From positions 1 to 64,000 of the forward strand of contig JAOAPI010000145.1 in assembly GCA_025462865.1 (NCBI GenBank): a stretch of 64,000 bases of DNA, given 5' to 3'. Shown here in pieces: positions 51,318-60,597 of the stretch. The translations under genes were made by a program, and so were the position numbers. Position 1 is the stretch's first letter. Each line of letters opens with the position of its first letter. The notes beneath the pieces are model-generated. The model was not told the DNA's origin. It saw only the letters and a list, made by a program, of their open reading frames with translations, and ran no database searches. This DNA comes from Candidatus Sulfotelmatobacter sp. (GTDB lineage: Bacteria > Acidobacteriota > Terriglobia > Terriglobales > Acidobacteriaceae).

Positions 51318-52211
51318 GTGCAGCTAAAACAAGCTCTGACTTTCGCCATCGCGAACCTCACAAAAGAACAGGTTCCCTCTCCAAGGATGAATGCGGAATC
51401 ACTCTTAATGTTTACTCTGAGCTGCGACCGTGCCTACCTTTACGCTCATCCAGAGCGCGAACTCAGCGCAGATGAACAAACCAGGTACAACGCTGTGATC
51501 GCGGAGCGTTCCCGCGGTGTGCCCGCACAATACATTACGGGCCATCAGGAATTCTGGGGCATGGATCTTATCGCCACCCCAGCTGTTCTCATCCCGCGTC
51601 CTGAGACGGAGCATGTGATCGAAACGATGCTCGAGCTGTCGGATATCAAGAGCGCTGGCGCGCAAGAGCTCCCGTCCCACCCTCCCACACTTCGCATCGC
51701 CGATGTAGGCACCGGATCGGGATGCATCGCTTTGGCTTTGGCAAAAGAATTCCCTCAGGCTGAAATCGACGCCACCGACATCTCTCCCGCGGCGCTGGAA
51801 GTCGCCCGCATTAACGCGGTCCGCCACCAACTTGAAGCTCGCATTGGTTTTTTAGAGACCGACCTGCTCACCGGTTTTGCAAATAGTTCTTTCGACTTCA
51901 TCGTTTCGAATCCTCCATACGTCGGCGAGTCAGAAGAAGAGACGGTGCAGCTCGAAGTTCGTAAGTTTGAGCCTCGGAGCGCTGTATTTGCCGGGGACAA
52001 GGGAACAGAGGTTATCGCGCGTTTGATTCCGCAGGCTTATGCAGCGCTGAAGCCGGGCGGCTGGCTGGTCATGGAAATCAGTGGCACGATTTCAGAAGAA
52101 GTGAAGCGACTGCTTGCCGGATGGAAGGAAGTTCGAACGGTTAACGACCTTCAAGGTATCCCGCGCGTAGTAGCAGCTCGAAAACCACCGAGAAGTGTCG
52201 TCGAGATGTAG
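51318..52211 (+). CDS. prmC: Release factor glutamine methyltransferase
   Basis: The 297-residue protein has an N-terminal helical domain (QYITGHQEFWGMDLIATPAV) and a SAM-dependent methyltransferase domain with VGTGSGCIALALAKEFPQAE and the catalytic FIVSNPPYVGESEE (NPPY). It methylates the GGQ glutamine of RF1 and RF2. The start is GTG 51318. The last residues (RKPPRSVVEM) run into a palindromic repeat whose stem covers the stop codon at 52209-52211, so the C-terminus may have been extended by that repeat. Confidence 0.95.
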   Translation: MQLKQALTFAIANLTKEQVPSPRMNAESLLMFTLSCDRAYLYAHPERELSADEQTRYNAVIAERSRGVPAQYITGHQEFWGMDLIATPAVLIPRPETEHVIETMLELSDIKSAGAQELPSHPPTLRIADVGTGSGCIALALAKEFPQAEIDATDISPAALEVARINAVRHQLEARIGFLETDLLTGFANSSFDFIVSNPPYVGESEEETVQLEVRKFEPRSAVFAGDKGTEVIARLIPQAYAALKPGGWLVMEISGTISEEVKRLLAGWKEVRTVNDLQGIPRVVAARKPPRSVVEM

Positions 52212-52282
52212 CTTGCTACGTCTTGGGTGGCGATGTGCCTCTCCGAAACGATGGCGAGAGAGACGCAGCAAGCTGCGTCTCT
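52204..52282. repeat. Two palindromes of the GAGACGTAGC/GCTACGTCTC family after prmC
   Basis: AGATGTAGC-tt-GCTACGTCT (52204-52223, one wobble pair) overlaps the prmC stop codon. AGAGACGCAGC-aa-GCTGCGTCTCT (52259-52282) has perfect 11-base arms. The pairing, spacing and sequence match the unit at 49580-49653. The stems could slow RNA decay or end both prmC and the converging purF transcript. Confidence 0.8.
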
Positions 52283-52296
52283 ACATGGAATGTTGT

Positions 52297-53724
52297 TTAG
52301 GGGTTCACGATGGCGGGCTGAATCTCTTCCACGTCCACTATGTTGGTGGGATATTTGCCGGTGTAACACGCCGAACAATACGAAATTTTCTCTCCTTCGC
52401 CGCAAGCTTTCTTCAGTCCTTCGAGCGAGAGATAAGAGAGAGAGTCCGCACGGATGTACTTGCGAATTTCGTCTACCGATTTATTGGCGGCAATCAGCTG
52501 GTCTTTCGAAGGAGTGTCCACTCCGTAATAGCAGGGCGAAATTGTAGGCGGACATGAGATGCGCATATGCACCTCTTTTGCTCCGGCACTGCGAATCATG
52601 CGGACAATTTTGCGGCTGGTGGTGCCGCGAACGATCGAATCGTCAATCAAAACTACGCGCTTGCCCTCCAGCAGGGACCGCACCGGATTCAGTTTCAGCT
52701 TGACCCCAAAATCACGCACACTCTGGCTCGGTTCGATGAAGGTGCGACCAACGTAGTGATTGCGGATCAGGCCAAATCGGAAGGGAATGCCGCTCTCCGC
52801 CGCAAAACCCACGGCTGCGGTGACGCCCGAATCCGGCACCGGAACCACGAGGTCCGCTTCCACAGGCGCCTCGCGGGCCAACTGGCGTCCGAGTTCCTCG
52901 CGGCTGGTCTGAACCGCCCGGCCAAAAACCACGCTGTCAGGGCGCGAAAAATACACATGCTCGAAGATGCAGCTCGACGGCGGAGCATCGGTCGAATAAA
53001 AACGCGATGTAATCCCTTCCGGCCCAACCACAATTAGTTCGCCAGGTTTCACGTCGCGCTCGTAGGTTGCGCCGATCAGATCGAAGGCGCAAGTTTCGGA
53101 GGCGAAAACAATCGTGTCGCGCTTCTGTCCTTCGAGTGCGGGAATGCGACCCATGGCGAGCGGCCGAAAGCCGCGCGGATCGCGCGCCGCGATAATGCGG
53201 TCAGGGCTCATCAGGACCAGCGAAAACGCGCCTTCCACGCTTCGCAGCGCGTCTGCGATCGCCTCCGGCAAAGTGTGTTCCCGCGAAAGCGCGATCAAGT
53301 GGACGATTACTTCGGTGTCGCTGTTCGTTTGAAAAATCGATCCCTGGCGTTCCAGGCGGCTGCGAACCTCCGCCGCGTTCACCAGATTTCCATTGTGCGC
53401 CACCGCGATCGAGCCCTTATTCGACTGCACCAGAATCGGCTGCGCATTCAGCAGCGCCGAATCACCGGCGGTTGAGTAGCGTGTGTGCCCGATGGCCAGT
53501 GTTCCCCGAATCTTTGATAGAACTTCTTCGGTAAAGATATCGGCGACCAGCCCCATCGCCTTGTGGACACGTGAAGTCAAGCCATCGGAAGTGACAATCC
53601 CCGCCGACTCCTGGCCACGATGCTGAAGAGCGTGTAGCCCAAGATAGGCGAGTTTCTCCGCTTCAGGGTGCGCGAAGATCGCGACTACACCGCACTCGTC
53701 ATGAAATTTATCGGAAGTCAGCAT
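52297..53724 (-). CDS. purF: Amidophosphoribosyltransferase
   Basis: The 475-residue protein has the N-terminal glutaminase Cys11 in KFHDECGVVAIF, to be exposed by removal of a short propeptide. The phosphoribosyl pyrophosphate motif lies in RVVLIDDSIVRGTTSRKI. Cysteines in SSCIFEHVYF, RISCPPTISPCYYG and EKISYCSACYTG fit the iron-sulfur type found in Bacillus. It catalyses the first step of purine synthesis. It is downstream of purL on the minus strand, 90 bases apart. Confidence 0.96.
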   Translation of the reverse strand: MLTSDKFHDECGVVAIFAHPEAEKLAYLGLHALQHRGQESAGIVTSDGLTSRVHKAMGLVADIFTEEVLSKIRGTLAIGHTRYSTAGDSALLNAQPILVQSNKGSIAVAHNGNLVNAAEVRSRLERQGSIFQTNSDTEVIVHLIALSREHTLPEAIADALRSVEGAFSLVLMSPDRIIAARDPRGFRPLAMGRIPALEGQKRDTIVFASETCAFDLIGATYERDVKPGELIVVGPEGITSRFYSTDAPPSSCIFEHVYFSRPDSVVFGRAVQTSREELGRQLAREAPVEADLVVPVPDSGVTAAVGFAAESGIPFRFGLIRNHYVGRTFIEPSQSVRDFGVKLKLNPVRSLLEGKRVVLIDDSIVRGTTSRKIVRMIRSAGAKEVHMRISCPPTISPCYYGVDTPSKDQLIAANKSVDEIRKYIRADSLSYLSLEGLKKACGEGEKISYCSACYTGKYPTNIVDVEEIQPAIVNP

Positions 53725-53814
53725 TTTAGCAATCAGCCTTAGTCCCCACTACAAAGCCCATGTCTCTCGACGAACTCCGCGCGCTTTTCTCCGTGTTCTC
53801 TGCGATTCAAACAT

Positions 53815-56211
53815 TCACTCCGCCGCCACGCGTTCCGTATCAGTGCGCAGCGCCGTTTCCAAAGCGCCTTCGTACTTCCCATTCAATTCAGAAATTAATG
53901 CCGACACGATCAACTTTGCATCCAGCGAAATTTCCAACTGCTCCCCAATCGTTTCCCCCACCGCCTCTGCCGCGATGCCGTATTTACCTGCTAGCTGTTG
54001 GATTCGCGAAACGTCCACGGGGTCGCATGAGATCACGATTCGGCTCGCATCTTCCCCAAACAGCACGAACTCCGCTGGAAGCCCATTGGACGCCAGGCTC
54101 ACCCTCGCACCGATTCCCTTCGCAAAACCTTTTTCAGCTAACGCCACAGCCAAACCGCCGTCGGAGCAGTCGTGCACCGACTCCACCAGGCCCTGTTGAA
54201 CCAGTTCGATGACTGCTTTCTGCAGCGCGGCTTCCTTTTCAAGATCAAGCTCCGGAGGATATCCCCACAGCTCGCCGAGAACTTCCTTCGCGTACTCCGA
54301 CGACCCGAATTCATTTTCCACATCGGTGATATCGGCTGCTTCACCGGCACGCAATAGCACGATCGTGCGTCCGGCGGCAACGAAATGCATCTTCGCGGTC
54401 TTACTCACATCGGCGACAATTCCTACTACTCCAAGCACCGGCGTGGGATAAATTCCTTCGCCAAGCGTCTCGTTGTAGAAGCTCACGTTGCCGCCGGTGA
54501 TGGGAATCTCCAGTTCTTCGCAAGCTTTCGTAATGCCGTCGATTGTCTGCGAAAACTGCCACATGATGTGCGGCTTCTCGGGATTGCCAAAATTAAGGCA
54601 GTTCGTTGCGCCCACCGGAGTCGCCCCTGAACATGCCACTTTCCTCGCAGCCTCGGCCACGGCGTGCATCGCCCCAAGCCGGGGATCGAGATAGCACCAG
54701 CGGCTATTGCCGTCGAGCGCCATTGCAAGCCCGCGCTCCGAGCCCTTGATGCGAATCACGCCGGCGTCGCCCGCGCCCGGCGACTCTACTGTGTTGGTCT
54801 GCACCATGTGATCGTATTGCTGCCACACCCAGCGCTTGCCGCAGATGTTCGGGCTGGCAAGCAGCTGCTTCAGATTGCCCGTGAGATCATCGCCGCCATT
54901 GAAATTAACGTGCTCCGGTTTCTCGCGCGGCACCGGAGGCTCCCACCGTGCCAGCGGCCGTTTGTAGACGGGCGCATCGTCGGTCAAGGCTTGATTAGGA
55001 ATCTCGGCAACAACTTCGCCCCGATGCAGTACGCGTAATTTATTTCCCGTAGTGACCGTGCCGACCTCCACCGCGTCCAGACCCCATTTTTCGAAAACCT
55101 GGAAAACCTCGTGTTCGCGGCCCTTTTGCGCTACCAGCAACATGCGCTCCTGCGACTCGCTCAACATGATCTCGTAGGCGGTCATGCCGGTTTCGCGCTG
55201 CGGCACTCGATCGAGCTCGATTTCAATTCCCACGCCGCCGCGTCCACCCATCTCACACGTCGAACAAGTCAATCCCGCCGCACCCATATCCTGGATGCCG
55301 ACAATCGCCCCCGTTTGCATGGCTTCCAGGCACGCTTCCAGCAGCAACTTCTCCAAAAACGGATCGCCAACTTGTACGTTCGGCCGCTTTGCTTCCGACG
55401 CTTCGCTGAATTCCTCGCTAGCCATCGTTGCGCCGTGGATGCCGTCGCGCCCAGTCTTGGCGCCCACATAGATCACCGGGTTGCCTTCGCCCGCGGCGCG
55501 CGCGTAAAAAATTTCATCTTTGCGAACCAGACCCATGGCAAATGCATTCACGAGAGGATTGCCCGAGTAACAAGGCTCGAACTTAGTCTCCCCTCCCAAG
55601 TTGGGTACGCCAAAACAATTTCCGTAGGAGGCGACGCCGCTGACCACGCCTTCGAGAATGGAATGATTGTGGTGAATCTCCCCCTGCGTAGGAACAACCT
55701 GCGTAGCAACAGCCGCCTCGGCTGTCCGGCTAGGGCGAAGCCCGGCCGCTGGTGCGTCAGAAGGCACGATTGCCCGCTCCGTGGGGACGGAAATAGGCCC
55801 AAAGCGCAGGGAGTCCATCACAGCCACCGGCCGCGCACCCATGGTAAAAATGTCGCGCAGAATTCCGCCAACTCCTGTTGTTGCGCCTTGAAACGGCTCA
55901 ATGAAGCTGGGATGATTGTGCGACTCGATCTTGAAAGCGCAAGCCCATCCATCCCCGATGTCGATGATGCCCGCGTTCTCTCCCGGTCCTTGCAGCACGC
56001 GTTTGCTGCGCGTGGGCAAACGCTTCAGATGCACGCGTGATGATTTGTAAGAACAGTGCTCGCTCCACATCACGCTGAAGATGCCGAGTTCAGTGAGTGT
56101 CGGCTCGCGCTCCCCAAGGAGTTGTTTGATTTTTTCGTATTCTCCGAGAGTGAGGCCGTGCTGCCGCAGAATCTCCGGAGAAAAGGCAGGGGTGGTGGTG
56201 GTCGTGGTCAT
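53815..56211 (-). CDS. purL: Phosphoribosylformylglycinamidine synthase subunit PurL with an in-frame repeat insertion
   Basis: The 798-residue protein has the small-subunit PurL type: [20 protein letters not shown] at the N-terminus, [35 protein letters not shown], and the ATP-grasp-like repeat with [20 protein letters not shown]. It converts FGAR to FGAM with ATP and glutamine, together with PurS and PurQ, which are not in the window. Residues about 141-178 interrupt the segment between DSLRFGPI and [13 protein letters not shown] and are encoded by a dispersed repeat. Otherwise the length fits the family. It is upstream of purF. Confidence 0.96.
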   Translation of the reverse strand: MTTTTTTPAFSPEILRQHGLTLGEYEKIKQLLGEREPTLTELGIFSVMWSEHCSYKSSRVHLKRLPTRSKRVLQGPGENAGIIDIGDGWACAFKIESHNHPSFIEPFQGATTGVGGILRDIFTMGARPVAVMDSLRFGPISVPTERAIVPSDAPAAGLRPSRTAEAAVATQVVPTQGEIHHNHSILEGVVSGVASYGNCFGVPNLGGETKFEPCYSGNPLVNAFAMGLVRKDEIFYARAAGEGNPVIYVGAKTGRDGIHGATMASEEFSEASEAKRPNVQVGDPFLEKLLLEACLEAMQTGAIVGIQDMGAAGLTCSTCEMGGRGGVGIEIELDRVPQRETGMTAYEIMLSESQERMLLVAQKGREHEVFQVFEKWGLDAVEVGTVTTGNKLRVLHRGEVVAEIPNQALTDDAPVYKRPLARWEPPVPREKPEHVNFNGGDDLTGNLKQLLASPNICGKRWVWQQYDHMVQTNTVESPGAGDAGVIRIKGSERGLAMALDGNSRWCYLDPRLGAMHAVAEAARKVACSGATPVGATNCLNFGNPEKPHIMWQFSQTIDGITKACEELEIPITGGNVSFYNETLGEGIYPTPVLGVVGIVADVSKTAKMHFVAAGRTIVLLRAGEAADITDVENEFGSSEYAKEVLGELWGYPPELDLEKEAALQKAVIELVQQGLVESVHDCSDGGLAVALAEKGFAKGIGARVSLASNGLPAEFVLFGEDASRIVISCDPVDVSRIQQLAGKYGIAAEAVGETIGEQLEISLDAKLIVSALISELNGKYEGALETALRTDTERVAAE
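55703..55762 (-). repeat. Two-hairpin repeat inside purL
   Basis: The plus strand reads GTAGCAACAGCCGCCTCGGC then TGTCC. It includes ACAGCCG-cct-CGGCTGT (55709-55725), then GGGC-gaa-GCCC (55733-55743) and the end GTGCGTCAGAA. The copy in the DUF1385 gene (48773-48835) is the same type. The 60 bases keep the purL frame and encode, on the minus strand, a Thr/Ala/Pro-rich peptide. Confidence 0.8.
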
Positions 56212-56321
56212 GGGGAAACTCTATTGTCGCATTTAGCCGGTCTGCTGGGTAGGGCTATGATCGGCGTTCTAAGTGTCGCGGCTTTCCAATCCTGAAAACG
56301 TTCCCGTAAGATGCCACCCAG

Positions 56322-58283
56322 ATGAAATCCATCATCGTAGGAACGGCTGGGCACATCGATCACGGCAAAACGGCGCTGGTAAAGGCGTTGACAGGAATCG
56401 ACGCCGACCGACTGCAGGAGGAAAAGCGTCGGGGCATCACGATCGACCTCGGGTTCGCGCACATGGACTTGCCCGCGCCGAATGGCGAAGCGCTGCGCTT
56501 GGGCTTTGTCGATGTTCCAGGACACGAGCGCTTCGTCCGGAACATGCTGGCTGGGGTGGGTGGCATCGATCTTGTCCTGCTGGTTATTGCGGCGGACGAG
56601 GCGATCAAGCCGCAGACTCGAGAACACTTCGACATTCTGCAACTGCTCGGCGTCCAGCGCGGAATTACCGTGCTGACAAAATCAGACATGGTGGATGCCG
56701 AGACGCTCGACGTCGTTCGACTTGAAGTGGAAGAGTTTCTTCGCGGGACATTTTTAGACATATCAAAGTCTCCAATCGTCGCCGTGAGTTCCCTGACGGG
56801 CGCAGGTCTAGAGGAACTGAAGCGAGCAATGGTAGCGGCGGTAGCCGAGGTGCAACCGCGCGATTCTCAGGCCCTCGCACGGTTGCCGATTGACCGCGTC
56901 TTCACAATGAAGGGATTCGGCACCGTAGTGACAGGAACGCTGGTCGCCGGGACGATACGCCGCGAGGACGAGTTAGAGGTTTATCCCACCGGGCAGCGGG
57001 TGCGCGTCCGCGGAATACAAGTTCATGGGCATACTGGGGACACGGCGCTCGCTGGACAACGCACTGCGCTGAATCTGGCGGGTGCAACAACCGAGGACCT
57101 GGCCCGGGGCATGACAATTGCTCCGCCGGGAATTTTCGAAACTACGCGGCGGATAGATGTGATGTTGCGTTTGTTGCCTTCGGCGCCGCGTCCTCTTAAG
57201 AACCGCGCCCGGGTACATCTTCATTCCCACACAATGGAGACGATCGCCGAAGTTGTGCTGCATCCGGGAAAGGGACCGAATCCCAGCTCAGCAAGAGACA
57301 CGAAGCGGGAGGACGAGGAAACTACTCGGCACGGCGAACTGCGGCCCGGCGATTCGGCATTTGCTCGGCTAAAACTTCCCGAAGCCGCGCTGCTCTTGCC
57401 GGGAGACCGATTCATCGTTCGACAGTTTTCCCCCGTGGCTACGATTGGAGGCGGAGTGGTGTTGGATGCGGCGCCGATTCTCCGAATGCCAGGACTCGGC
57501 GAATTTCTCAAAGTTCTAGCGGATGGCGATCCCGGATTAATTCTGGGGGCGCGGATCGCGCGCCGGCAACGTGCAGGAATCTCTCTAGTTGGGCTGGTCG
57601 CTGAGACAGGCTGGGCAAGGGGTGTAGTCGAACAGCAACTTGCCATGCCAATGCGGGCGGGCGCGCTCGTACGCGCGGGCGAACTATTATTTGACGCAAG
57701 CTCGCTGGAAGATTTGAAGGCCCACCTTCTCATCGCAGCCACAGATTTCCACAAACGCAATCCCCTCGTGGCTGGAATCGGTAGAGAAGAATTACGCGAG
57801 CGGGTAAATGCGACTCCAGAGGTCTTCGAGCTAGCCGTCACCATGCTGGTCCGGGACAAAAAACTCGAAGTTGCTGGAGATCTGGTGCGGCTGCCCGGGC
57901 AGGGCGTCGTCATGAGGGATGAAGAGGCCGAATCGAAAAATAAGATCGAGAGCGCATTTTCATCCGCCGGCCTGAAAGTCCCCGCGCTGCCCGAGGTAAT
58001 TGCGGGGTTAAAGGTCGATAAGGTGCGCGCCCAGAAAATTGTGACCCTTCTGCTGCGCGACAAGGTGTTAATCAAGGTATCGGACGAACTGGTTTTCCAT
58101 CGCAGCACTCTCGAGGAGTTGCGTCGCCAGATGGCGGCTTACAAAGCCAAGTCGACAAAGATCGATGTCGGGAAGTTTAAAGAATTAACCGGAGTCACCC
58201 GAAAGTACGCGATCCCCCTTCTCGAGTATCTGGACCGGGAGCGGGTAACGCGGCGCGTCGGAGATTTGCGCGAGATTCTGTGA
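56322..58283 (+). CDS. selB: Selenocysteine-specific elongation factor SelB
   Basis: The 653-residue protein has GTPase motifs [19 protein letters not shown] (G1), [15 protein letters not shown] (G3) and [12 protein letters not shown] (G4) at the N-terminus. The EF-Tu-like barrels contain [14 protein letters not shown], and four winged-helix modules lie at the C-terminus (residues about 440-650, ending [18 protein letters not shown]). SelB delivers Sec-tRNA to UGA codons marked by a SECIS element. It lies alone next to purL; selA, selD and the Sec tRNA are not within the window. A Glu/Arg/Thr-rich stretch near residues 318-332 looks like a loop insertion but has no palindrome. Confidence 0.95.
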   Translation: MKSIIVGTAGHIDHGKTALVKALTGIDADRLQEEKRRGITIDLGFAHMDLPAPNGEALRLGFVDVPGHERFVRNMLAGVGGIDLVLLVIAADEAIKPQTREHFDILQLLGVQRGITVLTKSDMVDAETLDVVRLEVEEFLRGTFLDISKSPIVAVSSLTGAGLEELKRAMVAAVAEVQPRDSQALARLPIDRVFTMKGFGTVVTGTLVAGTIRREDELEVYPTGQRVRVRGIQVHGHTGDTALAGQRTALNLAGATTEDLARGMTIAPPGIFETTRRIDVMLRLLPSAPRPLKNRARVHLHSHTMETIAEVVLHPGKGPNPSSARDTKREDEETTRHGELRPGDSAFARLKLPEAALLLPGDRFIVRQFSPVATIGGGVVLDAAPILRMPGLGEFLKVLADGDPGLILGARIARRQRAGISLVGLVAETGWARGVVEQQLAMPMRAGALVRAGELLFDASSLEDLKAHLLIAATDFHKRNPLVAGIGREELRERVNATPEVFELAVTMLVRDKKLEVAGDLVRLPGQGVVMRDEEAESKNKIESAFSSAGLKVPALPEVIAGLKVDKVRAQKIVTLLLRDKVLIKVSDELVFHRSTLEELRRQMAAYKAKSTKIDVGKFKELTGVTRKYAIPLLEYLDRERVTRRVGDLREIL

Positions 58284-58296
58284 CTCCGAGCGTCCT

Positions 58297-58824
58297 TCAA
58301 ATTTTTTCTTCAGGAAATTCCAGCTCCAGCCCCAGCGGATCCGTCAGGCGATTGGTAAGGTTCGCAAGCCCGGCGAGCATGTGAATGTCGACAATTTCAG
58401 GTTCGGAAAAGTGCTTCTTCAACTCCTCGAAGTTCGCGTCCGTGATTTCGTGCGGCGCTCGCGTCAACCTTTCGACATAGGTAAGGGCCGCCCGTTCCGT
58501 CTCACCGTAGCGCGAATAATCTCCCGCTTTAAGTGCTGTCCAGTCTTCCGGCGTAACTCCGACACGTTTCGATGACGCTACGTGATGCTGCGTGCAATAG
58601 CGGCATCCATTGATAAGGGAGACGCGAAGATAGATGAGTTCATACAACTTGCGGTCGAGAGAGCGCCCGACGCTGGCGTAGAAGCTAAGAAAATTCTTAA
58701 GCATTTCGGGACGATGGGCAAGCGCTTTCTGCACATTTCCGGGCTTGCCTCGAAGAATCTTCTCGTAAATTTCTTTCACTTCTGGCGTTGCATCTTCAGG
58801 GCTAATCAATCTAATCCGTGCCAT
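58297..58824 (-). CDS. Carboxymuconolactone decarboxylase/AhpD-like protein
   Basis: The 175-residue all-alpha protein contains GCRYCTQHHVASSKRVGV, the CxxC plus His pattern of AhpD-type peroxidases, within a KLYELIYLRVSLINGCRYCT segment. Such proteins reduce peroxides with a lipoyl partner; others lack a known role. It converges with selB, with only 13 bases between the stops. The start is ATG 58824. It could also belong to the larger group of peroxidase-related enzymes. Confidence 0.9.
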   Translation of the reverse strand: MARIRLISPEDATPEVKEIYEKILRGKPGNVQKALAHRPEMLKNFLSFYASVGRSLDRKLYELIYLRVSLINGCRYCTQHHVASSKRVGVTPEDWTALKAGDYSRYGETERAALTYVERLTRAPHEITDANFEELKKHFSEPEIVDIHMLAGLANLTNRLTDPLGLELEFPEEKI

Positions 58825-58952
58825 CGAATTCTCCAGGATTGTGGGTGACTTCCGCCTTCATCATCGCAGATTGAGTGGCTATTGGGGAGAAGTGGCAGCA
58901 GGCTCTCAAGGAAAGCCCTAGAACGGACGATAGCGTCGAGTAGGAGTCTGCA

Positions 58953-59393
58953 ATGAGAATGTTGACGCTGGTTGCGCTATTGGCTTACGCGGGGACCGCA
59001 ACTGGATATGCACAGGAAGGCTCTCATTCCGATGCGGTATCGAAGATCGCGGCAATGGAACATGTGTGGGCGCAAGCTTATGTAGTCAAGGATCCGAAGG
59101 CGCTCGACAGAATACTGGATCGCGCATTCATTAGCGTCGACTCCTCCGGCAGATTGCTGAACAAAACGGAGATACTGGCTTATGTGAAGACATCCACTGC
59201 CATGCAAGTGTTGACAGAATCTCTGGTAGTGCACCTGCATGCTGATACGGCAATCGTCACCGGGATTTTCCTGACAAAGGGCGTGGACAGCGGAAAGCCC
59301 TTTTCGCGGCGGGAGCGTTTCGTCGACACATGGCTTTATAAGAATGGACAATGGGTCTCGATTGCGAGTCTGGTGACCGCCACTGGCGACTAA
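58953..59393 (+). CDS. Secreted DUF4440/SnoaL-like protein (first of three)
   Basis: The 146-residue protein has a signal peptide (MLTLVALLAYAGTATGYA, alternative starts at 58953 and 58959, with AGGAG upstream) and an NTF2-like domain. It opens VSKIAAMEHVWAQAYVVKDP and ends in RRERFVDTWLYKNGQWVSIA. The ending, with Arg-Arg, Asp-Thr-Trp and Tyr-Lys, is shared with the gene at 60100. DUF4440 proteins have a small pocket and are mostly unassigned. Three copies stand in a row on the same strand. Confidence 0.86.
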   Translation: MRMLTLVALLAYAGTATGYAQEGSHSDAVSKIAAMEHVWAQAYVVKDPKALDRILDRAFISVDSSGRLLNKTEILAYVKTSTAMQVLTESLVVHLHADTAIVTGIFLTKGVDSGKPFSRRERFVDTWLYKNGQWVSIASLVTATGD

Positions 59394-59439
59394 TGCGCGC
59401 CATGTTCTGCCCCTGGTGATTTGTAGAACAGAAATTCTT

Positions 59440-59886
59440 ATGAGAATGACGGGTCGGTTGCTGATAACCGTTTTCGCGGCCGTGGTCTGTGTTCGCTCGC
59501 AGGAGCATGGTGAGCACGGCACCGCTCCGGCCATTCTGGCAATGGAAGAGGCCTGGTTTGAGGGCGAATCGCGCAATGACAACCATGCATTGGATCTCAT
59601 CTTTGATAATGACTTGGTATACATCGAACAGGGCAAGCCACTGACGAAGGGTGAATATTTGTCCAGAATAAGGTTGGCAGGCCCACATTCGCAGCAGGTT
59701 GTCCTCGAAGGCAGCACAGTACGTACATTTGGCAGCAGCGCGGTTGTGGTTGGAGTCTACCGTGAAAAGAGCGTGAAAGATGGAAGGACTTTGCTGAACC
59801 GCTGGCGCTTCGTGGATACCTGGGTTCACGAGAGGGGCACTTGGATGTTGGTCGCAGCGGGGTCGTCACGTGTAGCAGATAAGTAA
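59440..59886 (+). CDS. Secreted DUF4440/SnoaL-like protein (second of three)
   Basis: The start used is ATG 59440 (148 residues); ATG 59446 or a GTG at 59416 are alternatives. A short leader (LLITVFAAVVCVRSQ) precedes an NTF2-like domain with AILAMEEAWFEGESRNDNHA, YIEQGKPLTKGEYLSRIR and the ending LNRWRFVDTWVHERGTWMLV. It is the most divergent of the three copies, with Trp-Arg replacing the Arg-Arg of the others. It lies 46 bases after the first copy. Confidence 0.82.
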   Translation: MRMTGRLLITVFAAVVCVRSQEHGEHGTAPAILAMEEAWFEGESRNDNHALDLIFDNDLVYIEQGKPLTKGEYLSRIRLAGPHSQQVVLEGSTVRTFGSSAVVVGVYREKSVKDGRTLLNRWRFVDTWVHERGTWMLVAAGSSRVADK

Positions 59887-60099
59887 AAAACCGCTGAACT
59901 GCATCGCCAGCCAATATATCCTGATAGCCCGCTGATTTTCCCAACCTGCTCTGCCCCCTTCATCCTGCTACCATCAACGAAGCTTCGCTGAGAATGCCGA
60001 TCCGCATATGGGTACCTGCTGGGAATTCGCTTTTCCAAATTCAGTGCTGGCTGCTATAAGAGTGAACCATTAGAAGCGAATCGTCCGGAGGAGTGCAAC

Positions 60100-60558
60100 A
60101 TGAAATCTGCAGGTCTTTTGACGGTTTTGTTGTGCGCGATGACCCTGTCCGCCGTGGCGCAAGACGCATCGGATTCCGCTACCAAGTCTAAAATTGCAGC
60201 GCTCGAGGGCGCATGGAATCAGGCGTACAAGTCGGGAGACACAAAGGCGCTGGATACGCTTCTCGACAATGCCATTGTGCTGGTGAACGATGACGGCTCG
60301 GTTCAAAGCCAGGCAGAGTTTTTAGCCAGTGTAAAGCCACCCGGCACGCAAGCTGGAACTCAGGAGCAGCAGGTAGCTCCGGAGTCGATGTCGGTGCACG
60401 TGTTTGGAAATACGGCAATCGCCACCGGAGTATTTCGCGCCAAGGGAATGGAAGGCAAGAAATCTTATGTCCGCCGGGAGCGGTTTATCGACACATGGAT
60501 TTATAAGGACGGGCACTGGGTTTGCGTCGCCACTGACGCCACGCCGATCCGGCACTAG
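60100..60558 (+). CDS. Secreted DUF4440/SnoaL-like protein (third of three)
   Basis: The 152-residue protein has a clear ribosome site (GGAGGAG) and a signal peptide (MKSAGLLTVLLCAMTLSAVA). The NTF2-like domain starts SKIAALEGAWNQAYKSGDTK and ends RRERFIDTWIYKDGHWVCVA. It is close to the first copy in both parts. The 213-base gap before it holds nothing I recognise. Its stop lies 39 bases before trmFO. Confidence 0.87.
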   Translation: MKSAGLLTVLLCAMTLSAVAQDASDSATKSKIAALEGAWNQAYKSGDTKALDTLLDNAIVLVNDDGSVQSQAEFLASVKPPGTQAGTQEQQVAPESMSVHVFGNTAIATGVFRAKGMEGKKSYVRRERFIDTWIYKDGHWVCVATDATPIRH

Positions 60559-60597
60559 GAGAATGCTGGGGACGAAGCTAGACTTCGAATCTGAATT

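Noticed and set aside
55111..56040. A 309-codon plus-strand frame opposite purL
   Set aside because: It is antisense to an unmistakable PurL, and its composition is that of a shadow frame.
57262..57345. SelB loop near residues 318-332 as another coding repeat
   Set aside because: The DNA has no palindrome and no match to the other repeats in the window, so ordinary loop variation is enough.
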